In this document: positions 8,160 through 15,601 of the stretch, piece by piece
How positions within the stretch are numbered: position 1 is the stretch's first letter
Layout: each line of letters opens with the position of its first letter
Assembly (NCBI RefSeq): GCF_030817195.1
Contig: NZ_JAUSYZ010000001.1
Coordinates: 1,178,001-1,242,000 of the forward strand
Length of the DNA: 64,000 nt
Direction of reading: 5' to 3'
Source of the DNA: Arthrobacter globiformis
GTDB lineage: Bacteria; Actinomycetota; Actinomycetes; Actinomycetales; Micrococcaceae
Program-made: the position numbers and the translations under genes
Notes under the pieces: generated by a model
The model's database searches: none
What the model saw: only the letters and a program-made list of their open reading frames with translations
What the model was told of the DNA's origin: nothing

Positions 8160-11111
8160 ATGAGCTTGACCCTAGCGCGACCTATTGCCGTAACGGTAGC
8201 TGCCGCCCTAGTGCTTGTGTTGCTTCTGTCGGGGGCACTGTCGGCGCAAGCATTTACGCCCGCTTATGACTCAAAAATCACGGGTCGGATCGTTGGACCC
8301 GACAGTGAACCGGCGGCAGGTATGGACGTAATCGTCTATGCGGAAGCGGACAAGCCTTACGGTTCAGGCTTCCAGGACATGAGCGCGCAAACAACTACGG
8401 ATGCCAATGGACGCTTCAACTTCCGTGCCGACAGCCGCACTGTCTACAAAGTGAGGCTTATGGACAGCTACGGATGGGGCGGCCGTAATCCTTTCACCTT
8501 TGCTGACAAGTGGATTGGCGGCAAAAGTACCTTCGACGACGCTGAAGGATACGCGTCTGCGCGGGAAATTGTCCTTGATGCTCCGGGAATCATCGATCTC
8601 GGTACCGAGGCCGCCGCTTTCAGCGACCTTCCTGCCTTCACCGTCTCCTCAAAGCCGACCATCATCGGCGACCCGGCCTTCGGTCAGGAACTATTCGCAA
8701 CTCCCGGTTCGTGGTCTCCGACCCCTCTCTACGGCTGGAAGTACACGTGGTACCGCGGGGAAGAACAACTCACTGGCGCCCGGACCGATCCGACATATCG
8801 GCCAGGGTTACCTGACGTCGGCCAAGGCCAGATTCATGTCGTTGTAAGTGCTGCACAATGGGGAGTAGCTCGTTACACAGAGGCCAGATCGTCCGACGTT
8901 TCCGTTCCGCCGATCAAGCTTCCTGATCCGGGCGTCACCATCGAAGGCCAGACCCAAGTGGGCCAGCGACTAACCGCGGCATTAGCCGTTCCCGAGGGGT
9001 GGCACGCAGAGTATCTCCAATGGATTCGATCGCCTCAGTGGTACCGCGATGGAATCAAGATCAGCGGTGCGGAGTCGATCGACTATGACATCGTGGAAGC
9101 CGATTTGGGGGCTGTTCTAAGTTTCACGGCCGGCGACCGCATCAGCCATGCCCCTGTCGAGACACCAATAGTCGCTCCGGGGGCGCTTGGCGCGGCGCCG
9201 GTCCCGACGATCACGGGTGATCTGAAGGTCGGCTCTGTTCTTACGGCCAACCCCGGGGCGTGGGAGCCGTCACCGGTGAGCCTGGAGTACCAGTGGTTCC
9301 GCTCTGGTGTTGCCATCAGCGGTGCCACTGAGAGCACTTACGTGCTGGCCGGGGCGGATGCCGGTCAGGCTTTCACGGTTCAGGTCACCGGGTCCAGGTC
9401 CGGGTATGAGGCTGTGACGAAGTCCTCGGCCTCGACTGCTGCCGTTGCTCCGGGGGCGCTTGGCGCGGCGCCGGTCCCGACGATCACGGGTGATCTGAAG
9501 GTCGGCTCTGTTCTTACGGCCAACCCCGGGGCGTGGGAGCCGTCACCGGTGAGCCTGGAGTACCAGTGGTTCCGCTCTGGTGTTGCCATCAGCGGTGCCA
9601 CTGAGAGCACTTACGTGCTGGCCGGGGCGGATGCCGGTCAGGCCTTCACGGTTCAGGTCACCGGGTCCAGGTCCGGGTATGAGGCTGTGACGAAGTCCTC
9701 GGCCTCGACTGCTGCCGTTGCTCCGGGGGCGCTTGGCGCGGCGCCGGTCCCGACGATCACGGGTGATCTGAAGGTCGGCTCTGTTCTTACGGCCAACCCC
9801 GGGGCGTGGGAGCCGTCACCGGTGAGCCTGGAGTACCAGTGGTTCCGCTCTGGTGTTGCCATCAGCGGTGCCACTGAGAGCACTTACGTGCTGGCCGGGG
9901 CGGATGCCGGTCAGGCTTTCACGGTTCAGGTCACCGGATCCCGGCCAGGATATACGCCCCTGATGAATGAATCCGCTTCGACAGGGCCTATTGCCGAAGG
10001 TTCCTTCGGCCAGGTTCAGGTTCCGAGGATCTCAGGGACACCCAAGTACCTGGAAACACTGTCGGTGCCACGGTACAGCTACGACTGGTTCTCAACTCCA
10101 GCGGCGCAGTCTCGGACCTCCCAGTGGTACCGGGACGGTGTAGCGATCCCGGGAGCCACAAGCATGGACTACTCCGTTCAGCTTGCCGACATTGGTCACG
10201 CCGTATCTATCCGCTTGACTCTCACGAAACCTGGATATGCCACCCACACAGTTGAATCCCTGCCCACTGCGAAGGCAACTCCTGCCGTTTTTGTAGCCCC
10301 AATACCGGTCGTGAACGGTGCAGTGAAGGTGGGCAATGTGCTGACTTTCGATACAACAACCTGGAATACGGGCCGCGCCTCGAACTTCTACGACCCCCAA
10401 CTGACAAAGCGTTACCAGTGGTATCGCTCCGGCGTCGCCGTCCCCGGTGAGATCGGACCCGGGTATCGACTCTCCGCAACCGATTTAGGCAAGCGTGTGA
10501 AGCTCCGGGTCAGCATTTCCAAGCCGGGCTACGCGACCGTCACCAAGGACTCACTTGAAACTGGGACAGTCGCTGCCGGAACCCTGACAGCTCCGGCTCC
10601 GACCGTCACGGGAATCAAGAAGGTTGGCTACGCGCTGACGGCTACCCCTGGAACCTGGATGTCCGGGACGATCCTCAAGTACCAGTGGTACCGCTCCGGC
10701 GCCGCCATCGCCGGCGCGACAGTAGCCAAGTACACACTGGGGGCTGCAGACCTCGGCAAGTCCATAAAAGTGCGCGTCACCGGCTCCAAGGCAGGATACA
10801 CCACACTAGCCAAGGACTCGGCGGCAAGCATAGCGGTGGTCGCCGGAACGCTCGTCGCACCGGTCCCCAGGATCAGCGGCACGCCGCGTTCCGGGTACAC
10901 GCTGACCGCAGCGCCCGGGACCTGGACCTACGGGACGATCCTGAAATACCAGTGGTACCGGTCAGGTGTCGCCATTGCCGGCGCAACCGGGAGGACCTAC
11001 CGGCTGGTTGCCGCCGACCGCTACGACACAATCAAGGTCCGTATCGTCGGCACCAAGGCCGGCTACACCACAGCCATCAAGTACTCCGCGTCAACGGTTC
11101 GCATTCCGTAA
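8160..11111 (+). CDS. Secreted protein with carboxypeptidase-regulatory-like domain and nine Ig-like repeats
   Basis: A 983-residue exported protein. The N-terminus is a signal peptide ending near SAQA, followed by a carboxypeptidase-regulatory-like domain (about residues 28-140: 'ITGRIVGPDSEPAAGMDVIV...TDANGRF'). Nine Ig-like units of about 70-95 residues follow. They carry the pattern VG..LTA.PG.W, YQWYRSG..I.GAT, Y.L...D.G and G...GY. Units 3 to 5 are almost identical at DNA level; the others have diverged. Such repeats are common in secreted or surface proteins of Arthrobacter-like bacteria, but no sorting signal or transmembrane anchor is visible, so release or non-covalent wall binding is likely. 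ATG 8160 is chosen over TTG 8157 because GGGGGA sits five bases upstream. The ligand is unknown. Confidence 0.78.
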   Translation: MSLTLARPIAVTVAAALVLVLLLSGALSAQAFTPAYDSKITGRIVGPDSEPAAGMDVIVYAEADKPYGSGFQDMSAQTTTDANGRFNFRADSRTVYKVRLMDSYGWGGRNPFTFADKWIGGKSTFDDAEGYASAREIVLDAPGIIDLGTEAAAFSDLPAFTVSSKPTIIGDPAFGQELFATPGSWSPTPLYGWKYTWYRGEEQLTGARTDPTYRPGLPDVGQGQIHVVVSAAQWGVARYTEARSSDVSVPPIKLPDPGVTIEGQTQVGQRLTAALAVPEGWHAEYLQWIRSPQWYRDGIKISGAESIDYDIVEADLGAVLSFTAGDRISHAPVETPIVAPGALGAAPVPTITGDLKVGSVLTANPGAWEPSPVSLEYQWFRSGVAISGATESTYVLAGADAGQAFTVQVTGSRSGYEAVTKSSASTAAVAPGALGAAPVPTITGDLKVGSVLTANPGAWEPSPVSLEYQWFRSGVAISGATESTYVLAGADAGQAFTVQVTGSRSGYEAVTKSSASTAAVAPGALGAAPVPTITGDLKVGSVLTANPGAWEPSPVSLEYQWFRSGVAISGATESTYVLAGADAGQAFTVQVTGSRPGYTPLMNESASTGPIAEGSFGQVQVPRISGTPKYLETLSVPRYSYDWFSTPAAQSRTSQWYRDGVAIPGATSMDYSVQLADIGHAVSIRLTLTKPGYATHTVESLPTAKATPAVFVAPIPVVNGAVKVGNVLTFDTTTWNTGRASNFYDPQLTKRYQWYRSGVAVPGEIGPGYRLSATDLGKRVKLRVSISKPGYATVTKDSLETGTVAAGTLTAPAPTVTGIKKVGYALTATPGTWMSGTILKYQWYRSGAAIAGATVAKYTLGAADLGKSIKVRVTGSKAGYTTLAKDSAASIAVVAGTLVAPVPRISGTPRSGYTLTAAPGTWTYGTILKYQWYRSGVAIAGATGRTYRLVAADRYDTIKVRIVGTKAGYTTAIKYSASTVRIP
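9174..9937 (+). repeat. Tandem 273-bp coding repeat, 2.8 copies
   Basis: Copies begin at 9174, 9447 and 9720 and are identical base for base except for an occasional silent change, such as CAGGCT versus CAGGCC in the middle copy. The third copy departs from the consensus at 9938. Each copy encodes one 91-residue Ig-like unit, so copy-number change keeps the frame. Confidence 0.95.
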
Positions 11112-11247
11112 ACAGAGGCGCCGCGAGGCCGCCGGCATCTACACCAGCGCAAGGAACGGAAGTGTCGCGGCGGAAATCTGCGGTTGCGTTGCAGTAGCCT
11201 CACGATGAGCCAGCTGTGGAGGCGGCCGGACGGCCGAAGGGGGAAAG

Positions 11248-11652
11248 ATGTTTTGCGAAAGCCACAACGTTGGGGCCTTTGTGGGGACGCTCTATGAGCG
11301 CAAAGGAAAGGTGACCCTCTACAAATGGATCAGAATGACACCTGAGTTTTCCGTGCGGATCATTGACGTGACCCGCTTCTCCGTCCAGCCAAACAAGAAG
11401 TCCAACGATGAGCTGGTGAAAGTCTTCGGCAGCGGAGCAGAGCTGGCCTCGGCACGGGTCTTTGAGGGCGGCGGGGCGAAAATCGAAGCCTGGTTCCGGC
11501 GTCACCCTGACTTCGGGGGCAACATGGCCGCCGGCGCACCCTCGAACGAAACCAACGTGGCGGATGGGCTGACGAAGCTCGCTGCCCTGCGTGGCTCCGG
11601 CGCTCTCACTGACAAGGAATTCACTCGGCAAAAAGGCAGGCTGCGGGGCTAA
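11248..11652 (+). CDS. SHOCT domain protein
   Basis: A 134-residue protein. The last 30 residues (VADGLTKLAALRGSGALTDKEF...) are a SHOCT domain, a short C-terminal module thought to bind oligomeric partners or nucleic acid. The N-terminal 90 residues look like a compact beta-rich, PH-like domain (YERKGKVTLYKWIRM, FSVRIIDVTRFSV). The start at ATG 11248 has GGGGGAAAG directly upstream. The next gene starts five bases after the stop, so the two are probably co-translated. No signal peptide is seen. Confidence 0.72.
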   Translation: MFCESHNVGAFVGTLYERKGKVTLYKWIRMTPEFSVRIIDVTRFSVQPNKKSNDELVKVFGSGAELASARVFEGGGAKIEAWFRRHPDFGGNMAAGAPSNETNVADGLTKLAALRGSGALTDKEFTRQKGRLRG

Positions 11653-11656
11653 AGCC

Positions 11657-12796
11657 GTGAGCAGCGGATTTTCGCCGGCGGAGCGCGACATCTACGCGGT
11701 GCTGGACTCGGCGGACTCAGATGTGCCGGTCTGTGCACCGGCGGACAGGAACGCGGCACGGCGACTGAAAACCGCGCATACGTTCCATTGCTCGACGGCT
11801 CTGGGCGGCTGCGGCACCGAACTGACGTTCGCTACCGGTGACATTAACATCCCCCATTTCCGGCACCGGGCGGGAGTCAGGTGCGCGCTGATGGGCTCCG
11901 GATCCATCACTGACCGGTACACCCATCTGGCCATCCAGAACGCCCTACGCGACTGGATCATCGCCATGCCGGGATTCACCTGTCAGCTGGAAGTCTCCGT
12001 GGAGGATGGACGCACCGACGTTCTGGCCACCGGGCCGGACTTCGAAGCAGCCCTGGAGGTCCAGCGGTCCCAGCTGAGCGGCACTGCGGCGAGGGATCGC
12101 ACATCCCGGTACCGAACCCGCGCTCCCGCCGTCGACTGGCTGTTTGAATCCACCAGCATCGACGCCTTCAAAGCCGAAATGGCCGAGCGTGGTTGGAGCC
12201 TCAGGGTCTGGTGGGGCTGGGCCAAGCAGGAATGCCGGATCGGTGTCAGCTACCAGTCCGGGGACGAAACCGAGCCGGAAGAGAGGGCCATCGGGGGCGC
12301 CCTGGACGATTGGCTCCTGACCCCGGGCGGGCTCGACTCAGAGCACCTGAGGAAGGCTAAACAGGCGGTCGCCGACCGGCAGGAGGCCCTGCGGCGCCGG
12401 AGCGAGGATGAGGCAGCCGAAGCGGCGGAACAAGCGGCGGACAAGAGGGCACGGGAGGCGGCCGCCCGACGCGCTGCCCTTGCTGAAGATCTGGCGCGCG
12501 TCCGCCACTATGAGGCGCAGCTGCAGGGGTATTCGGTCGGCGTGGACAATCGATGGCCAGCCAAGTGGCCGGTGCTACAAGGCACTCCAAAACAGGTCCG
12601 CTGGGCCGCCGGGCTCCGGGCGAAGGTCGTCGGATTTCTCCACGAAGAACTGGCCAACAACTGGCTTAACGCGGAGCGCGGCTATCCGGTCGCCCAATGG
12701 CTGTCGGAGCAGGAATCCGCCAAGTTCTGGATCGAACACCTCAAGAATGTCCGGGACGTGATCGATCTCCTGAGGGTCCACGAATACCGCGGATGA
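11657..12796 (+). CDS. CoiA-like family protein (predicted nuclease-related)
   Basis: A 379-residue protein from GTG 11657, four bases after the SHOCT stop. The N-terminal half resembles the competence protein CoiA family: a Cys-containing segment (FHCSTALGGCGTELTF), then PHFRHRAG, 'THLAIQNAL..WI' and a PD-(D/E)xK-like stretch, 'DGRTDVLATG..FEAALEVQRS', near residues 115-140. That order, D then E.Q, suggests a restriction-fold nuclease. The second half has a long Ala/Arg/Glu-rich coiled coil (about 225-285) and a helical tail. Bacterial CoiA-like proteins act in DNA uptake or recombination, but this role is not shown here. The start is not fixed by a strong ribosome binding site and relies on coupling. 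The stop codon lies in a 16-bp tandem duplication. Confidence 0.68.
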   Translation: MSSGFSPAERDIYAVLDSADSDVPVCAPADRNAARRLKTAHTFHCSTALGGCGTELTFATGDINIPHFRHRAGVRCALMGSGSITDRYTHLAIQNALRDWIIAMPGFTCQLEVSVEDGRTDVLATGPDFEAALEVQRSQLSGTAARDRTSRYRTRAPAVDWLFESTSIDAFKAEMAERGWSLRVWWGWAKQECRIGVSYQSGDETEPEERAIGGALDDWLLTPGGLDSEHLRKAKQAVADRQEALRRRSEDEAAEAAEQAADKRAREAAARRAALAEDLARVRHYEAQLQGYSVGVDNRWPAKWPVLQGTPKQVRWAAGLRAKVVGFLHEELANNWLNAERGYPVAQWLSEQESAKFWIEHLKNVRDVIDLLRVHEYRG

Positions 12797-12816
12797 CAGG
12801 TACCGCGGATGACAGG
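12785..12816 (+). repeat. 16-bp tandem duplication over the CoiA-like stop codon
   Basis: The unit TACCGCGGATGACAGG occurs twice without spacer, at 12785-12800 and 12801-12816. The first copy contains the TGA stop of the CoiA-like gene, so the duplication leaves the protein unchanged. Confidence 0.9.
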
Positions 12817-12839
12817 GCTTAACTGGTCAGCGACGTGGA

Positions 12840-12859
12840 TACGACACGTTTACGACACG
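12840..12859 (+). repeat. Short direct repeat near the island end (possible integrase arm sites)
   Basis: TACGACACG occurs at 12840-12848 and again at 12851-12859, about 115 bases inside the tRNA junction. Tyrosine-recombinase attachment sites often carry short direct repeats of this kind at that distance. A binding role is only inferred. Confidence 0.35.
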
Positions 12860-12973
12860 CTTTGAACGGGAACTGCAGGGAACACAGAGGTACGATTTCA
12901 ACACCAATAGTTGCAAAGTTGCTGGTCAGGGGACGTTTCGGGGCACCGCCGGGAGCACCCGGGATACCCCGTC

Positions 12974-13014
12974 TTGTAAAGCGGGGGTCGTCGGTTCGAA
13001 TCCGACAGGGGGCT
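12974..13014 (+). other. 3' part of tRNA-Thr(TGT): probable attachment-site scar
   Basis: The sequence holds an anticodon loop CTTGTAA (anticodon TGT), the 3' anticodon strand AGCGG, a perfect T-arm (GTCGG TTCGAAT CCGAC) and a 3' acceptor strand AGGGGGC with discriminator T. The matching 5' anticodon strand would be CCGCT, but CCCGT is present, and no D-arm or GCCCCCT acceptor strand exists upstream. Only the part from the anticodon loop to the 3' end is present. That is exactly the segment usually duplicated or exchanged when an element integrates into a tRNA gene. The intact gene is expected outside the window. Confidence 0.7.
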
Positions 13015-13018
13015 CACA

Positions 13019-13070
13019 AAAAACCGCTCTAACACTGTGAAGAAGTCCAGTGTCGGAGCGGTTTTCTTTT
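13019..13070 (+). terminator. Intrinsic terminator after the tRNA fragment
   Basis: A stem AAAACCGCTC...GAGCGGTTTT with an inner ACACTG...CAGTGT pairing is followed by CTTTT. This looks like the original tRNA terminator kept on the chromosomal side of the junction. Confidence 0.8.
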
Positions 13071-13120
13071 CGCCTCGACGGCCAACCCCTCGGAGTCCCC
13101 TCCAGCCACGCTCAACAGCG

Positions 13121-13330
13121 TTCTTCTCGAGTGCGATTGACACCTTCCGGTTCTCGGCCGGTGCTGCTCGTGCCTTCACCACGCTCGGTGCGGACGACTA
13201 TGCGGAAAACCACACCTCGGTGGTCTTCCGCGAGCCCGTGGGTGTGGTCGGTGTGATCACGCCCTGGAACTACCCGCTGCTGATGGCCGCATGGAAGATT
13301 GCCCCGATCCTGGCCGCCGGCAACACCCTG
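13121..13330 (+). pseudogene. Internal fragment of an NAD-dependent (betaine-type) aldehyde dehydrogenase
   Basis: About 70 codons read IDTFRFSAGAARAFTTLG through VGVVGVITPWNYPLLMAAWK to IAPILAAGNTL. This is the conserved coenzyme-binding stretch of betaine/aminobutyraldehyde dehydrogenases, around the catalytic Asn of TPWNYP. Both ends are missing: the upstream frame is unrelated and the match stops abruptly at 13330. A full enzyme has about 480-500 residues. It is a remnant left by a deletion or rearrangement beside the tRNA junction and cannot be functional. Confidence 0.85.
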
Positions 13331-13367
13331 GGACGGAGGGGTTTCCTTCGTGCGGGCTACGCTGCGG

Positions 13368-13715
13368 TTAGTCCGCGTCGATCTCTTCCAGCAGGTCCTT
13401 GGCAGCCTTGCGGATGTCGTCGTGGTCGTACTGGGCCGCCCGGCTCTCCAGCGAAATAATGGCGCAGCGGTGGACCTTCTTGAGGTCTCCGAAGGGGAAA
13501 CTGACGCTGCCCTTGGTGCCCTCGGACTTCTCGCTATCAATGCCGAGGTGCCACTTCGAGAACTCGTCGAAGCCGTGCTTATCGATGAAGGAGTTCTCGT
13601 CGTCCGCCGAGGGAGCGTGTTCACTCCAGTCATCACGGATGTCCCGCTCCACCTTCCCGTTCTTAACGAGACTGCGTGCATGCTCCAACGCCTTGCGGTT
13701 CAGTTTCGTAGCCAT
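13368..13715 (-). CDS. Conserved hypothetical protein, DUF6582-like
   Basis: A 115-residue, charged, probably cytoplasmic protein with no signal peptide or membrane segment. It has two parts, an N-terminal helix (LNRKALEHARSLVKNGKV) and a C-terminal segment 'KGSVSFPFGDLKKVHRCAIISLE..AAQYDHDDIRKAAKDLLEEI'. The layout resembles a small family that I believe is called DUF6582, but the name is uncertain. GGAGG lies seven bases before ATG 13715, which supports the start and real translation. It is a single gene with no operon partner. Confidence 0.7.
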   Translation of the reverse strand: MATKLNRKALEHARSLVKNGKVERDIRDDWSEHAPSADDENSFIDKHGFDEFSKWHLGIDSEKSEGTKGSVSFPFGDLKKVHRCAIISLESRAAQYDHDDIRKAAKDLLEEIDAD

Positions 13716-13802
13716 GGTGTGCCTCCGCCTGCTGGGTGGTCAGATCCAAGAACAGCTCAAGGCTAGGACCGACGACGGCGCCCCGCCAGTCCCCGGGGTA
13801 GG

Positions 13803-13846
13803 CCCCGGTCCCGGTGGCCCCCTTTGGGCCCGGTCCCGGTGGCCCC
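13803..13846 (+). repeat. Direct repeat of a GC-rich 18-bp unit
   Basis: CCCGGTCCCGGTGGCCCC occurs twice, at about 13804-13821 and 13829-13846, separated by a short CTTTGGG-type spacer. It lies between divergent small genes. Its function is unknown. Confidence 0.75.
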
Positions 13847-13931
13847 GGACCGGGCAGTAGGGGCATGTGGTTTAACTGCCCGGAGACGCGGCCGAAACGT
13901 GTCCACAACACTGGCCGCATAGCTTTGCGCC

Positions 13932-14159
13932 ATGACCATCACAGAGTTGCTTGCCCGGATGCGCGCGGCGCTCGCGGACGCCCTGCTGTTGCCACCGGTT
14001 CCTCCCACGACCGAGCAGGCCAACGACGTCCTCCAGGAGGTCACGCGGTGGGCGTGGCTGCCTGCGCTCAGCGGGGTCGCTGTCGGGGGTGACCACGCGC
14101 TCAGGACGCACGGAAATGCCGCCGGCCAGGCCGCGAAACAGGCGGAAAAGACCATTTAG
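13932..14159 (+). CDS. Small hypothetical protein
   Basis: A 75-residue frame from ATG 13932 (MTITELLARMRAAL...). It begins with an amphipathic helix and has no Cys, signal peptide or membrane segment. There is no clear ribosome binding site, and overlapping frames exist on the other strand, so translation is uncertain. I do not recognise a family. Confidence 0.4.
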   Translation: MTITELLARMRAALADALLLPPVPPTTEQANDVLQEVTRWAWLPALSGVAVGGDHALRTHGNAAGQAAKQAEKTI

Positions 14160-14262
14160 TGTCGCGTTGGCCACACTATTCTTGACGTTGCCGCTTTATG
14201 ACCTAAACTGCTTCACTGAGGTGCCTGAATGGCGCTGTGCAGCAACGAAAGTGAACAACGCT

Positions 14263-14565
14263 ATGGCTACCGATTACGACGCCCCACGCAAGACAGAAGA
14301 AGAGTCTCCCTCCGAATCGCTGGAGGCACTCCAGGCGTCCCGCGGCGGCGGTGCCCAGACCGCCGTTATCGACCTCGACGAGAATGACACCGCCGAGGGC
14401 ATCGACCTTCCGGGCGCCGATCTTTCCAACGAGGAACTGACGGTCATCGTCGTCCCCGAGCAGTCCGACGAGTTCACCTGCGGCTCCTGCTTCCTGGTCC
14501 GCCACCGGTCCCAGGTAGCCAAGGAAAAGAACGGCATGAAGTACTGCCACGACTGCGAAGGCTAA
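14263..14565 (+). CDS. DUF4193 family protein
   Basis: A 100-residue acidic protein conserved in actinobacteria. The N-terminal half is disordered and acidic. The C-terminal half has the family core 'DLSNEELTVIVVPEQ.DEFTC.SCFLV.HRSQ...YCHDCEG', with four cysteines in CxxC and CxxC arrangement that suggest a zinc-binding knuckle. The function is unknown. The start is ATG 14263 (MATDYDAPRK), the usual start of the family, although the frame is open further upstream. It stands alone and is followed by a terminator. Confidence 0.88.
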   Translation: MATDYDAPRKTEEESPSESLEALQASRGGGAQTAVIDLDENDTAEGIDLPGADLSNEELTVIVVPEQSDEFTCGSCFLVRHRSQVAKEKNGMKYCHDCEG

Positions 14566-14640
14566 AACAGCCACTCCGCGCATATCCCGCTTTGCAGCCA
14601 GGCAGCCTTCATAGCCAGGCAGCCGCCAAAGCAAAGCCGC

Positions 14641-14685
14641 GCGAGGCGCCGGCTCCCCATGGGGAGGCCGGCGCCTCGCTTTTTG
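14641..14685 (+). terminator. Intrinsic terminator after the DUF4193 gene
   Basis: A long stem with arms GCGAGGCGCCGGC and GCCGGCGCCTCGC and an inner TCCCC/GGGGA pairing is followed by TTTTTG. A second GCCTCGCTTTTT copy follows at about 14690-14702. Confidence 0.85.
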
Positions 14686-14718
14686 TGCCCGCCTCGCTTT
14701 TTCATGCCCGGATAAACG

Positions 14719-14737
14719 CCGTTACCTGCGGTAACGG
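14719..14737. promoter_or_regulatory. Perfect inverted repeat, candidate operator
   Basis: CCGTTACC-TGC-GGTAACGG is an 8-bp perfect palindrome about 185 bases upstream of the AMIN-like gene. A related half, GTTACCTGCGGTAG, follows that gene's stop at about 15473. The binding protein is unknown. Confidence 0.4.
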
Positions 14738-14921
14738 AAGCGTGGAGAAAGGGCCACGAACGCCTCTCGATGCCCTTAAAAGCACGCCCGGAGTCACGGC
14801 CCCGTGACCCGTATTTTGCGACATTAACGGTTGCGCCCCGAACCGGCCACATCCCTCGTTTAGGGCTTTTGGCGACCCTACTCTGGAGGTATCCAATCAC
14901 TCACCCGAAAGGGGTGGCCAA

Positions 14922-15470
14922 ATGAAAAGAATTCCCGCCTGGCTCACAGTCATATTTCTGGCTGTTGGGCTGGGCCTGCTGGCTCCGGGCTCCGCCTCGG
15001 CAGCCTCCTACTGCGGGCAGGTGTGGGGCTCGCTGGCGAAGGCAGACAAGACCATGAGCACCGCAGCCCTCACGAATGTCCGCACGGGGCAGCACTACTG
15101 CTTCGACCGCCTGGTGATCGACCTCAACGGCAAAGCCAAAGGCTACAACGTCCGCTACGTTTCCGAGGTGGCCCAGGAAGGGTCCGGCCTGCCGCTCAAG
15201 CTCCGTGGCGCGGCCTTCCTGCAGCTGACCATCAACTCGCCGGCCTATGACAATGCCACCGGCAAGGCCACCTTCATTCCGGCCAACCGGTCCGAGGTGA
15301 CCAACGTGTCCGGATACCACACGTTCCGGCAGGTGGCGTGGGCCGGCAGCTTCGAGGGGTACACCACCCTTGGCCTGGGCGTCCGTGCCCGGCTGCCGTT
15401 CAAGGTGTACACGCTGGATGGCCCTGGCTCCGGCTCCCGGCTCGTCATCGACGTCGCCCACTACTGGTGA
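14922..15470 (+). CDS. Secreted AMIN-like domain protein
   Basis: A 182-residue exported protein. Residues 1-27 are a signal peptide with a Lys/Arg start, a hydrophobic core (LTVIFLAVGLGLLA) and ASA cleavage. The mature part matches the AMIN-like domain of actinobacterial envelope proteins: 'HYCFDRLVIDLNGKAKGYNVRYV', the segment 'LPLKLRGAAFLQLTINSPA', and the end 'YTTLGLGVRARLPFKVYTL..SRLVIDVAHYW'. Related AMIN domains bind peptidoglycan or target proteins to it. The start at ATG 14922 has AAAGGGG about seven bases upstream. It is a single gene with a strong terminator 70 bases after the stop. Confidence 0.85.
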   Translation: MKRIPAWLTVIFLAVGLGLLAPGSASAASYCGQVWGSLAKADKTMSTAALTNVRTGQHYCFDRLVIDLNGKAKGYNVRYVSEVAQEGSGLPLKLRGAAFLQLTINSPAYDNATGKATFIPANRSEVTNVSGYHTFRQVAWAGSFEGYTTLGLGVRARLPFKVYTLDGPGSGSRLVIDVAHYW

Positions 15471-15540
15471 GTTACCTGCGGTAGGGGAGCAGGGCAGCTG
15501 ACGGGACAAGGGGTCCCTGAGACGCTGGTTGACTCCAATA

Positions 15541-15583
15541 AGCGATGCCCCGCCTTCCGGCAACCGGAAGGCGGGGCATCGCT
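15541..15583. terminator. Bidirectional terminator between convergent genes
   Basis: A 20-bp perfect stem (AGCGATGCCCCGCCTTCCGG and its complement) with a CAA loop lies between the AMIN-like gene and the permease gene, which face each other. Confidence 0.85.
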
Positions 15584-15601
15584 GCTTGTCCAAGGTGAAG
15601 G

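Noticed and set aside
9174..9937. CRISPR array
   Set aside because: The repeats are 273 bp, directly adjacent without spacers, and encode Ig-like protein units.
12938..13014. A complete tRNA-Thr gene
   Set aside because: No D-arm, no matching 5' acceptor strand and a mismatched 5' anticodon strand; only the 3' part is present.
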